Part shown: positions 7,538 through 15,213 of the stretch, piece by piece | Layout: each line of letters starts with the position of its first letter | Position numbering within the stretch: the stretch's first letter is position 1 | Origin: Cryomorphaceae bacterium | GTDB lineage: Bacteria; Bacteroidota; Bacteroidia; Flavobacteriales; Schleiferiaceae | Reading direction: 5' to 3' | Assembly (NCBI GenBank): GCA_022565745.1 | Contig: JAIUMB010000040.1 | Location: forward strand, 1 to 16,002 | Length of the DNA stretch: 16,002 bases | Notes under the pieces: generated by a model | Told to the model about the DNA's origin: nothing | What the model saw: only the letters and a program-made list of their open reading frames with translations | The model's database searches: none | Position numbers and translations under genes: made by a program

Positions 7538-8137
7538 ATGGTGTCACTTTGGGATGAGCGCTTTTCTGCAGATGAGTATATATATGGTGAATTGCCCAAC
7601 CGTTTTTTTGCCGACCAAATAAAAAAACACAAACCCGGAAGGATATTGCTTCCTATGGAAGGGGAGGGGCGCAACGCCATTTATGCGGCAAAACACGGCT
7701 GGGAGGTAGAGGCTTTCGACGCTTCTGTTGAGGGCATAAAGAAAGCGCAAAAACTGGCCGCAAAGCACGGGGTTGTAATTTCTTACACACACGCCACTAC
7801 GGATGCGTTTGATTACAAGCCGGAGCGCTATGACCTGGTGGCTTTGGTATATGCTCATTTGCCGCCTAATGAGCGCTTGGCTATGCACCGTGGGATTGCC
7901 AATGCACTGGTGCCTGGAGGAATGCTCGTCGCCGAATTGTTTCACCCGAAACAGTTGGGCAGGACATCAGGCGGACCAAAAAACCAGGATATGCTCTATC
8001 CGTTATCGCTGTTGGAGTCTGATTTCCCTCAGTTTGAAACCATTTATGGTGTTGAAAAAGAAATTGAATTAGACGAAGGAGCGTTTCACAAAGGCGCTGC
8101 ATTTGTGACTAGATATGTTTCCAAAAAAATCCGATGA
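7538..8137 (+). CDS. Class I SAM-dependent methyltransferase
   Basis: 199 residues. The N-terminal WDERFSADEYIYGELPNRFF is typical of small TehB/thiopurine-type methyltransferases of Bacteroidota and Proteobacteria. SAM-binding motif I is ILLPMEGEGRNAIYAAKHGW (36-55), with GEGRN in place of the commoner GCGxG. Motif II acidic Asp61 lies in EAFDAS, motif IV-like YDLVALVYAHLPP at 98-110, and a post-motif LVPGGMLVAELF at 124-135. The methyl acceptor is unknown; relatives are annotated as tellurite-resistance or thiol methyltransferases. The stop codon overlaps the start of the next gene (ATGA), so the two are translationally coupled. Upstream only a weak -7-like sequence, TATTTTCG at 7518-7525, is seen. 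Confidence 0.87.
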   Translation: MVSLWDERFSADEYIYGELPNRFFADQIKKHKPGRILLPMEGEGRNAIYAAKHGWEVEAFDASVEGIKKAQKLAAKHGVVISYTHATTDAFDYKPERYDLVALVYAHLPPNERLAMHRGIANALVPGGMLVAELFHPKQLGRTSGGPKNQDMLYPLSLLESDFPQFETIYGVEKEIELDEGAFHKGAAFVTRYVSKKIR

Positions 8138-8820
8138 TCATGCGTGTATTGTTTTTTTTCCTAATGTCAATGGCGGCTTACGGGCAGGTTCAAATTGCTG
8201 GTAAAGCCAAAAATGTAATGATGGGCATTGATTTGTCGTCAAATATTTGGTTGGACACAATCGTGCAGCCTGGTGTTTATGGTCTGGGTCCGGTAGATGA
8301 CTTACAAGGCGAAATAACGCTTATAGACGGAGTTGTGCATGCCTCGTCCGTTGTCAATGGCGAGGTTCATACGCATCATTCGCCTAACGTGAAGGCTCCG
8401 TTTTTTGTGTATACACATGTAGAGGAGTGGGAGGCGTATGAAGTCTCGGTGGAGGTTCACTCAATGAGTGATTTACAGCACATCATTGAAGACTTGGGAC
8501 AGTCTGCAGGGATGGAGGGGCCTTATCCTTTTCGAATAAAAGGGGAAGTCGAATACCTAAAGTACCATATCATCATGCGTGACCTCAGTGAAAAAGAGCA
8601 TTCACACGAAGCGCATAAAAAAGCTAAAGTTCAGATGGAGCAGTCATCTGTACCTGTTGAATGTTTGGGCTTTTTTTCTCGGGAGCACGAGGGCGTATTC
8701 ACACATAAAGGCCAATACATACACGTTCATGTCGTTTTGCAAGATCCTTTGTTGAGTGCACATGTAGACGATATCTCTGCGACGGGGAGGCTTACGGTTT
8801 TTTTCCCTAAAACACAATAA
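8134..8820 (+). CDS. Exported acetolactate decarboxylase-like protein
   Basis: 228 residues with a signal peptide (1-18, MRVLFFFLMSMAAYGQ). Acetolactate decarboxylase (ALDC, AlsD/BudA) features are visible: QGEITLIDGVVH (58-69) matches the 'DGELxxxDGxFY' strand with Glu60 in the place of the zinc-site Glu; PFFVYTHV at 89-96; PYPFRIKGEVEYLKYH (130-145) with Arg134 matching the active-site Arg; and the zinc ligands H-x-H-x10-H as His197, His199 and His210 in YIHVHVVLQDPLLSAHVDDI. ALDC converts 2-acetolactate to acetoin. This copy is exported and stops soon after the His ligands, without the C-terminal tail that in known ALDCs carries a second active-site Glu. Activity is therefore uncertain. 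It overlaps the methyltransferase gene by 4 bp; another ATG two codons in (8140) could also start it. No acetolactate synthase gene is nearby. Confidence 0.8.
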   Translation: MIMRVLFFFLMSMAAYGQVQIAGKAKNVMMGIDLSSNIWLDTIVQPGVYGLGPVDDLQGEITLIDGVVHASSVVNGEVHTHHSPNVKAPFFVYTHVEEWEAYEVSVEVHSMSDLQHIIEDLGQSAGMEGPYPFRIKGEVEYLKYHIIMRDLSEKEHSHEAHKKAKVQMEQSSVPVECLGFFSREHEGVFTHKGQYIHVHVVLQDPLLSAHVDDISATGRLTVFFPKTQ

Positions 8821-8853
8821 GTGAACAACTTCAGTTTTATGGTGGTTTTGTTG

Positions 8854-8861
8854 TAACTTTA
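8854..8861 (+). promoter_or_regulatory. Possible promoter of the subtilisin-like protease gene
   Basis: TAACTTTA matches 7 of 8 positions of TAnnTTTG and lies 24 bp before the ATG at 8886. No clear TTG at -33. Weak support. Confidence 0.35.
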
Positions 8862-8885
8862 CGGTTTAAACATAATTCCATAAAA

Positions 8886-11120
8886 ATGCTCAAATATTAC
8901 ATCTCAAAGGCTTCTTGTCTCTTTATTTTTGCACTTGTGTTAACTGGCAATGCACTCATTGCTCAACAAGCTGTTCCCAGTGTATCGGCTAAGTTTTTTA
9001 TGAATGAATATAAAAAACTACCTGATTCGGTAAAACAAAGCAATGAACTTCCCCATCATTTTGTCATGCGCCATGCGTTGCAAAAGGTCAACAACGACTG
9101 GTATATTGGCGCAGCCCTCAAAGTCGACCCCACTACTTATAACGATGCCGCCATTGAGCAGTTGGGCGGTTACCTAAGTGCTTCATTGGGCGACTTGAGA
9201 AGTGTGCACGTTCCGGCCGATAAAGCTTTCGGATTATTAACTATTCCTGGTGTTATTTATGTTGAAATGGGCGCTCCTGGTGATGCGCCTTCACTGAATT
9301 TTGCTGTTGATGATGTTGGAGCCGATACGGTAAAACAAGGATTGGGTAGCATCAGTACACCGCTCAATGGACAAGGGGTAGTGGTTGGCGTTATTGATTG
9401 GGGTTTTGATTACGGACATCCTACCTACTGGGATACTTCCGGTACAAACTACCGCGTGGCTCGGGTGTGGGATCAAAACAGTTCGGCAGGAACACCCCCC
9501 AGTGGATATAGTTATGGCACTGAGTACACCACAGAGGCCGATATGTTGGCTGCTGGTCACGACGACCCATACACATTTGGCCTTGGGTCTCACGGGATGC
9601 ATACCAGCGGTATTGCTGCAGGAGGAGGTCTGGGTACCAACTTAGAAGGCTTGGCTTCTTCAGCGGAATTGATACTACTGCCTTACAGAAGAGGCGCTGC
9701 CGGCTTGATGGACGGTATGACTTACGTAAAAGATTATGCAGATGCCGAAAACAAGCCGTTTGTTTTTAATATGAGTACAGGTTCGCACTTAGGACCACAC
9801 GATGGTACATCGCTTAAAAATCAAGCCATTACCCAGATTGTGGGACAAGGTGCCGTGTTTGTTGGTTCAGCCGGGAATAATGGACAAAATAATTTCCACG
9901 TCAAAGCCGATTTAGATCAAATAGATACGGCTGCATTTTACATGCGCAGACACAATCTCAATCGCAATGATTACTGGGGAAATGCTTTGCCCATGTGGGG
10001 GAGCCCCAATGAGGATTTTAGCGTTGAACTTATGTTGTTAAACAACACTTTAGATACAATATTTAGGAGTGGTTGGGTTCATTCACAGGACAACCCTTCG
10101 GTTGACTCACTTTTTGCCATTAATGGTGATACCGTTCATATGATCTTTGAAGGCATTAGTAGCGATCCAAACAATGATAAAGCAAATATTCGCTTGGAGT
10201 TAAAAAATCAAACGGGTCTAAATGCCGTTGTACGCCTTACCGGAAGTGGAGAAGTCCATTGCTGGAATGTAGCACGATTATTAACCCGCTATACGAACTG
10301 GGGGGAGTCATTAATATCAGATTTACTTGGCGTACCTTTAAGTGGAGGCATCGCAGGCGATCCTGATTATGGTGTCGGCGAACCCTCCGGTGTTGGACCT
10401 TCAGTAATCACCGTAGGGGCTTATCGATCAAGAGAGTTTTCGTCTTCTGGACGCGAATTACACGGAAATATAGCCCCCTTTTCAAGTTTTGGACCTACCG
10501 TAGATGGACGAGTTAAGCCAGATATTACTGCGCCTGGCGTGCAGGTGGCCTCCTCTGTTTCTTCGTTTGACCCCGATCCAGGGCAAACTTTTGGCGCGGT
10601 TAGTTGGAATGGAAAGACATATCACTATGCCCGTTACTCTGGAACATCAATGTCAGGACCGGTTACTGCCGGGGTGGTTGCGTTGATGTTAGAAGCCAAT
10701 CCATCGCTGACTTGGGATCATATTCGTGATATTATTCGCAGTACCGCGCGACAAGACAACAACACGGGCACATTGCCATCTACCGGTCATTTGCAGTGGG
10801 GCTGGGGAAAGTTAAATGCCTATGCTGCCGTGGTTGAAGCTTTGAATACTGTAGGTGCCAAGCGCTTTCGCGGTAAGTCAGCCATTTCTATTTATCCCAA
10901 TCCTTCATCCGATTTGATTCGTGTCGACTTGACCAATGCGCCAGAAGTGTTTCACATCAGACTAACAGATGTTAACGGTCGCGTCATAGATGAACACAAT
11001 GTCGACACACACGAACACGAACGTCAATACGATGTTTCTCGCTTTTCATCCGGGGTTTACTTTTTGCAAGCCACGGCGAAGGATGGGAATGTATCGGTAT
11101 ATCGCGTTTTGGTGAAATAA
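8886..11120 (+). CDS. Secreted S8-family (subtilisin-like) serine protease with T9SS sorting domain
   Basis: 744 residues, signal peptide about 1-27 (ends ALIAQ-Q). Residues 30-140 look like a propeptide. The subtilase domain holds Asp171 in VVGVIDWGFDYGHP, His236 in GSHGMHTSGIAAG, oxyanion Asn331 in VFVGSAGNNG and Ser588 in YSGTSMSGPVTAGVVALML, so all catalytic positions are present. Between Asn331 and Ser588 lies an insertion of about 150 residues (roughly 340-490) with beta-rich sequence, a feature of large S8 proteases. The C-terminal ~80 residues form a T9SS type-A domain: ISIYPNPSSD, a strand, LTDVNGRVI, then FSSGVYFLQA and VYRVLVK. It should be secreted by T9SS and act outside the cell on proteins. 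The next gene, on the same strand, encodes a PNGase F-like deglycosylase, so the pair may degrade glycoproteins together. Confidence 0.93.
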   Translation: MLKYYISKASCLFIFALVLTGNALIAQQAVPSVSAKFFMNEYKKLPDSVKQSNELPHHFVMRHALQKVNNDWYIGAALKVDPTTYNDAAIEQLGGYLSASLGDLRSVHVPADKAFGLLTIPGVIYVEMGAPGDAPSLNFAVDDVGADTVKQGLGSISTPLNGQGVVVGVIDWGFDYGHPTYWDTSGTNYRVARVWDQNSSAGTPPSGYSYGTEYTTEADMLAAGHDDPYTFGLGSHGMHTSGIAAGGGLGTNLEGLASSAELILLPYRRGAAGLMDGMTYVKDYADAENKPFVFNMSTGSHLGPHDGTSLKNQAITQIVGQGAVFVGSAGNNGQNNFHVKADLDQIDTAAFYMRRHNLNRNDYWGNALPMWGSPNEDFSVELMLLNNTLDTIFRSGWVHSQDNPSVDSLFAINGDTVHMIFEGISSDPNNDKANIRLELKNQTGLNAVVRLTGSGEVHCWNVARLLTRYTNWGESLISDLLGVPLSGGIAGDPDYGVGEPSGVGPSVITVGAYRSREFSSSGRELHGNIAPFSSFGPTVDGRVKPDITAPGVQVASSVSSFDPDPGQTFGAVSWNGKTYHYARYSGTSMSGPVTAGVVALMLEANPSLTWDHIRDIIRSTARQDNNTGTLPSTGHLQWGWGKLNAYAAVVEALNTVGAKRFRGKSAISIYPNPSSDLIRVDLTNAPEVFHIRLTDVNGRVIDEHNVDTHEHERQYDVSRFSSGVYFLQATAKDGNVSVYRVLVK

Positions 11121-11158
11121 TTTAAAATCTGTTTGCTCGAATGTAATGTAACAATGTC

Positions 11159-11219
11159 GAAAGCAGCCTCGTCGATTGCTGAAAAGCAACCTCGTTGATT
11201 CATCGCGAGGCTGCCTTTC
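11159..11219 (+). other. Structured intergenic element between protease and PNGase genes
   Basis: GAAAGCAGCCTCG (11159-11171) pairs with CGAGGCTGCCTTTC (11206-11219) with a single bulged base. Inside it, TTGCT-GAAA-AGCAA (11176-11189) forms a small hairpin with a GNRA-type tetraloop. A second CCTCG at 11191-11195 could instead pair with CGAGG at 11206-11210, so two folds compete for one arm. It lies 38 bp after the protease stop and 19 bp before the next start, and is followed by a pyrimidine-rich stretch but no true U-tract. It could be a terminator, processing site or leader structure; function unproven. Confidence 0.5.
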
Positions 11220-11238
11220 ATCTTCATATCCTAAACAA

Positions 11239-13161
11239 ATGATTAAACACTTTACTTCAATCGCCCTTATTGTTTTATTTGGCCTGCAGGCACAAGCCGC
11301 TGAAGGTGATACCATATTTGTCAACGCGCAACAAGCACGTGATTTGACGTGGTTTGAAGCCTACAACGATTGGGCGCATTTCCCATCAAATTTAGAATTC
11401 AACCGCGTTAATATGCAGTTTACCATGGGGTGTGCTGCTGGTGGTTGCAGCGATTGGGATTACACCGTGCTCGTTTATTTGCGGCACAGAAGCATCAATG
11501 GCAACGACACAACCATAGAGCGTTTTGAGCTTGCGCGCTTAATTACACCTTATGGTGGTTATATGGACCGCGGGCAAAATGGATTTAACAACAATTGGTC
11601 ACACACCTTTACCTTTGATGTTACCGATTTTCAAATGCTCATGAAAGACTCTGTGGAAATTGAGGTCTTTTATCAAGGATGGTCTTCCGGTTTTAGCGCC
11701 GATATCACATTTGAAATGGTTGAAGGAACACCGCCTCGTCGTGTGCGTCGCATAGAAAACGTCTACGTCCCCGGACGACACAATTATATAACCCCCAGTC
11801 AGTTTGAAACCAATGTGCTGCCGGAAAAGACCATTTTTATGAGTGAAGACGACATGCAGGCAGCGCTACGCTTTACCCCTTCAGGGCACGGTTTTATCAA
11901 TGCTGTAAATTGCGCAGAGTTTTGTCAGCGCAATTACTATGTGAAGGTAGACGGGCAGCAGCGTTTTCAACAATTGATGTGGCGCGACGATTGTGGGATG
12001 AATCCTGTGTATCCGCAAGGAGGGACTTGGCTCTACGACCGAGCCAATTGGTGCCCAGGCACGGAAGTCATTACCTACACTCATGAGCTTACTGGACTCT
12101 ACACTCCAGGCGACTCCCTTGATTTGGATATAGACATCGAACCCATTATTTACACCGTTCCTTCCGGAGAAACGCCGGCAAACTACAACCTCTCTGCCAT
12201 ATTGTTTACGTACGAGGAGCCGTTGCGTCAAAACGATGCCTCCATTTCTCGAGTATTATCGCCCAGCAACAACGAAAACTATAAGCGCTTTAATCCAAGT
12301 TGCGGAACGGCTTTGGTGGAACTGGAAAACCTCGGAGGAGATACATTAACCAGTGTTGATATAGACTACGGTATGTTTACCGGAAAACGAATGAGATACC
12401 AGTGGACAGGAAGTTTGGCACCAATGGAAAAGACATTGGTCGATTTGCCATTTGACGATAAAGATGCCTGGTCGGATTACCAAGGAAAAACCATTTTTAC
12501 TGTTTGGACGGTTGACCCCAACGGACAACGTGATGAAAATCCCTTAAATGATGCACAGACGTCTTTTTTCGATGCAACACCAACGTATCCATCCGAATTT
12601 AGAATGAACTTTAGAACCAATTCACGAGGAGATGAAACACATTGGATACTGAGAAATTCTGCTGGAGACACCATAGAGCAAGGCGATAATTACACCGCCA
12701 ATCAAAACGTTAATATAAATCTTCAATTGGCTCAGGATTGTTATGAACTGATTTTTCACGATCGCGGAAAAAATGGATTGAGTTTTTGGGCCAATAACGA
12801 TGGTGCTGGTGTTTTGCGCTTCATGACCAATACGGGCGTCCTTAAACAATTTAACCCCGATTTTGGCACCCGTATTCATCACTTTTTTACCGTCGGTTTT
12901 TCGCTCAACGATGCCAACTACAAAACCGAAAGACTGCGATATGGTGTTTACCCCAATCCGGCTTCGAACACGGTGTATTTTGCTACTTTAGGGGAAGCTT
13001 TTGAGGTTGTGATTTACGACCAGCAAGGCCGAGAAGTCTACCGCGGTCAACATAGCGATGCCTCATCAAGTGTTGATGTTAGTCAACTGGCAGCAGGTCA
13101 CTATTCATTGCGCATTACCGATGTACGTGGCAGTGAACATCATAAACTTCTTGTTTATTGA
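11239..13161 (+). CDS. Secreted PNGase F-like peptide N-glycosidase with T9SS sorting domain
   Basis: 640 residues from ATG 11239; a TTG at 11176 would lie inside the structured element and add a non-signal N-terminus. Signal peptide 1-20. PNGase F N- and C-terminal domains cover about 25-165 and 180-330. Landmarks are MGCAAGGCSDWDY (63-75), LITPYGG (101-107), FDVTDF (126-131), SGHGFINAVNCAEFC (215-229) and NWCPG (270-274). Against Elizabethkingia PNGase F, Asp74 matches catalytic Asp60 and Glu227 matches Glu206, but the place of Glu118 is Gln146. Six cysteines fit its three disulfides: 65/70, 225/229 and 252/272. PNGase F frees N-glycans from Asn of glycoproteins. A CARDB-like region (about 333-445), a secreted-protein beta module (455-525, with CYELIFHDRGKNGLSFW) and a T9SS type-A tail (567-640) follow. 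It probably works outside the cell alongside the upstream protease. Confidence 0.9.
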   Translation: MIKHFTSIALIVLFGLQAQAAEGDTIFVNAQQARDLTWFEAYNDWAHFPSNLEFNRVNMQFTMGCAAGGCSDWDYTVLVYLRHRSINGNDTTIERFELARLITPYGGYMDRGQNGFNNNWSHTFTFDVTDFQMLMKDSVEIEVFYQGWSSGFSADITFEMVEGTPPRRVRRIENVYVPGRHNYITPSQFETNVLPEKTIFMSEDDMQAALRFTPSGHGFINAVNCAEFCQRNYYVKVDGQQRFQQLMWRDDCGMNPVYPQGGTWLYDRANWCPGTEVITYTHELTGLYTPGDSLDLDIDIEPIIYTVPSGETPANYNLSAILFTYEEPLRQNDASISRVLSPSNNENYKRFNPSCGTALVELENLGGDTLTSVDIDYGMFTGKRMRYQWTGSLAPMEKTLVDLPFDDKDAWSDYQGKTIFTVWTVDPNGQRDENPLNDAQTSFFDATPTYPSEFRMNFRTNSRGDETHWILRNSAGDTIEQGDNYTANQNVNINLQLAQDCYELIFHDRGKNGLSFWANNDGAGVLRFMTNTGVLKQFNPDFGTRIHHFFTVGFSLNDANYKTERLRYGVYPNPASNTVYFATLGEAFEVVIYDQQGREVYRGQHSDASSSVDVSQLAAGHYSLRITDVRGSEHHKLLVY

Positions 13162-13255
13162 TGATTAAATACAGATAGCCAGGATTCCATTCACAGCTTG
13201 CTTTTTTATTGTAGAGACGTTGCGTTGTTCAGCTTTGCTTCTGTTCGGCATTACC

Positions 13256-14209
13256 TTAAGGGCAATCACAAATACATCGTATAGCCATGCCAAAGTTCTT
13301 AGTGGCATTAACAGGGAATGAGCCTATTCCTCCAAAGCGAAATGAGCCGGCAGTGTTGTTGCTGTTTTCTTCAGATGACCAGAAGTAGGCTTGTACGCCG
13401 CGGTCTTGTAGGTCGCCGCTGCCACCACTGGCCCTGCCTCCTCCATGTATCCGCAAGGTAGAAGAAAACGCATCGGATAAAAGACCATTACCCACACCGC
13501 CATTGGCAGCAGAAGCGCTGAGAAAATTATTCCACTCTGCCTGTGTGGGGAGTCGCCAATTGCTGCCCAATAACTGCGTACAAGGATCATTAGCTACCGT
13601 CCAATCTTGTATTTCATTGATGGGATTGATCCACAGCGTATTTGGTGTGCGATTTCCCGATGCATCGTGGGCATAGGCCTGAGCACGGTTAAACTGCCAA
13701 TACCAACCTGAGGCCGCGGGTGAAGGATCCAGTACAGAGTCAGCTTCTGCAGTAGCACCTAAGTTCATTTTAAGCCAACAGCTGTTACCACCTGGTCCGC
13801 CCCAGTTGGCCTGCACGGTGCTGTACATGCGATTGGCGTACTGTGCTGATGTATCTGGCGTAAACCCCGCAACAAATCCATGCCCCACACTGTCTACACC
13901 ACAATTGATGCTGAGAGCCTGCGATACCCAAAGCATTTCAGAAAATAACGGATCGCAGTTACCCTCTTCAATACGCAAACGATAACCTGCGGGAAGTGAA
14001 TCCGCAATGGTTGAGAAAGCTGGGGAGGTTGCACCAGTAAGGTCTTGCCAATTGATGCTGTCGTAGGTGACTTCCCATTGCAGATTGCCACGGGCATGGT
14101 CAATTTCCAAGTGGATGGTATCATTGCGATCTACCACTAAGGTTTGTTGAGCAAAAGCGGTCATGCAAAAAAAGCATACATATATTAAGGTATGAATAAT
14201 TCTTTTCAT
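13256..14209 (-). CDS. Exported FISUMP-domain protein
   Basis: 317 residues from the ATG at 14209, chosen because it directly precedes the signal peptide (MKRIIHTLIYVCFFCMTAFA-Q); an upstream ATG at 14245 would add 12 polar residues. Residues 22-98 look like an Ig-like module (LQWEVTYDSINWQDLTGATS). From about 100 on is a FISUMP (Fibrobacter succinogenes major paralogous) domain: QANWGGPGGNSCWLKMNLG, then GSNWRLPTQAEWNNFL at 215-230, YFWSSEENSNNTAGSFRFG at 275-293, and KNFGMAIRCI at 304-313. The fold is related to C-type-lectin/formylglycine-type modules and is typical of surface proteins; no enzyme activity can be assigned. There is no T9SS tail: the protein ends RCICDCP. It follows 45 bp behind a T9SS-tailed gene on the same strand and is likely co-transcribed with it. 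Confidence 0.82.
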   Translation of the reverse strand: MKRIIHTLIYVCFFCMTAFAQQTLVVDRNDTIHLEIDHARGNLQWEVTYDSINWQDLTGATSPAFSTIADSLPAGYRLRIEEGNCDPLFSEMLWVSQALSINCGVDSVGHGFVAGFTPDTSAQYANRMYSTVQANWGGPGGNSCWLKMNLGATAEADSVLDPSPAASGWYWQFNRAQAYAHDASGNRTPNTLWINPINEIQDWTVANDPCTQLLGSNWRLPTQAEWNNFLSASAANGGVGNGLLSDAFSSTLRIHGGGRASGGSGDLQDRGVQAYFWSSEENSNNTAGSFRFGGIGSFPVNATKNFGMAIRCICDCP

Positions 14210-14254
14210 TTTGGTCTGTGTTTTGTTTTTGTGAAAAAATGTCATACGTGCCGT

Positions 14255-14881
14255 TTACCTTTGAATGATAAATTTTTCGGTAAGCGAAAGGCCGTTCCCT
14301 GTGTATTCAATCAAATAAACCCCAATTGGAAGGTGTTGAATGTTTATTGTGGACCTGTATTCAGTAACGTTAGTTTGTTCAAGTACCCTACCATTTGAAT
14401 CTTTTAAACGCAACGTACCATCTCGAAAAGGAGTTTCAAAAACGATTCTCGAGCTGGCAGGGTTAGGATATAATTTCAATGAAGCCCCTTCTTTTTTATC
14501 CACAGAAGAAATAAAAAGCAATGTTATCATCACAGAATCAACAGCGGTGCAGTTGCGATCATCAAAAACGGTAAGTTGATAGATTTGTTGACCAACCGTT
14601 TGGTTGGAGATTTGGGGATTGCTGAGTGTATCGTTAGAGAGTGCGGTTGATGGTCTCCATTCATAGCGATAGGGTGGTGTGCCGCCAAACGCAGTTGGAT
14701 TACCTCCCAGAAAAAAAGCATTGAGGTCGTTTGGATTCGTGAAAGCCGTGTCTTGCCCTGCATCCGCAATCAACAGACTGTCTTGCATAGACGCGAGGGT
14801 AACGGAGTGGGCACTTTGCGCGTAAAGAGAACAGGGAATACCGCAGCAAGCGCTAAAAAGCAGGATTAATATTTTTTTCAT
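14255..14881 (-). CDS. Secreted PKD/Ig-like protein with T9SS type-A sorting domain
   Basis: 208 residues from ATG 14881, which directly precedes the signal peptide (MKKILILLFSACCGIPCSLYAQ). A start at 14971 is open but would place 30 non-signal residues first and overlap the predicted promoter. Residues 38-122 form one PKD/Ig-like domain: ADAGQDTAF, GGTPPYRYEWRPSTALS and YQLTVFDDRNCTAVDSVMI are typical of Bacteroidota adhesin and gliding proteins. Residues 134-208 are the T9SS type-A domain: LKLYPNPASSRIVFE, LKDSNGRVLEQTN, then LPIGVYLIEY and TEKFIIQR. So it is a minimal T9SS-delivered surface module with no catalytic part. The FISUMP-domain gene follows 45 bp downstream. It may be a partner or anchor for that protein, but this is inference. 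Confidence 0.85.
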   Translation of the reverse strand: MKKILILLFSACCGIPCSLYAQSAHSVTLASMQDSLLIADAGQDTAFTNPNDLNAFFLGGNPTAFGGTPPYRYEWRPSTALSNDTLSNPQISNQTVGQQIYQLTVFDDRNCTAVDSVMITLLFISSVDKKEGASLKLYPNPASSRIVFETPFRDGTLRLKDSNGRVLEQTNVTEYRSTINIQHLPIGVYLIEYTGNGLSLTEKFIIQR

Positions 14882-14900
14882 TCTGATCGATTTTACCTCA

Positions 14901-14931
14901 CAAATATAGGACATAATTGAACATTTGTAAA
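14901..14931 (-). promoter_or_regulatory. Promoter of the PKD/FISUMP gene pair
   Basis: Minus strand: TATATTTG at 14901-14908 is an exact -7 match (TAnnTTTG). TTTA at 14928-14931, 19 bp upstream, is a near match to the -33 element. The -7 element ends 19 bp before the ATG at 14881. Confidence 0.6.
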
Positions 14932-15116
14932 CAGCAGCGATTCTTTCATGAGAGGGTATCGATTTTGTCATTTACGACATTATGTATAGATTCAGAGTCA
15001 TTATAAAATGCGCTTTACAAAATAAAAAACGCACACATCAAAGGCATATAAAGTAAAAAAACAGTAATAAACGACGGTTATCAAAAGCACGATTTCACCT
15101 GAAAACACAAGCCTTG

Positions 15117-15145
15117 ATTGAAACTTCCTGTGTTTCAATTTTTTT
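15117..15145 (+). terminator. Intrinsic terminator-like hairpin upstream of rpsL
   Basis: ATTGAAAC (15117-15124) and GTTTCAAT (15132-15139) pair perfectly across a 7-nt loop, and seven Ts (15139-15145) follow on the plus strand. The stem is AT-rich, so efficiency may be modest. No plus-strand gene lies directly upstream; the nearest one ends at 13161. Confidence 0.6.
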
Positions 15146-15183
15146 CCACACAAAAATTCATGTAAATTTTTTCACTACACCCC

Positions 15184-15213
15184 TTGTCGGTGTTACAAAT
15201 TGCCGTACATTTG
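15184..15213 (+). promoter_or_regulatory. rpsL (str operon) promoter
   Basis: TTG at 15184-15186, 19 bp spacer, then TACATTTG at 15206-15213: a complete match to the Bacteroidota -33/-7 promoter layout. Transcription should start near 15220, giving a leader of about 55 nt. CCCT (15218-15221) and AGGG (15229-15232) near the 5' end of that leader can form a short stem. Confidence 0.8.

Noticed and set aside
11176..11238. Longer N-terminus for the PNGase-like protein
   Set aside because: The start would be a TTG inside the inverted repeat, and the signal peptide begins cleanly at 11239.
13162..13255. Possible terminator between the convergent PNGase and FISUMP genes (T-run near 13202-13207)
   Set aside because: No convincing stem precedes the T-run; the best pairing is 3 bp.
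14882..14971. N-terminal extension of the PKD-like protein
   Set aside because: It overlaps a full -33/-7 promoter and would bury the signal peptide 30 residues in.
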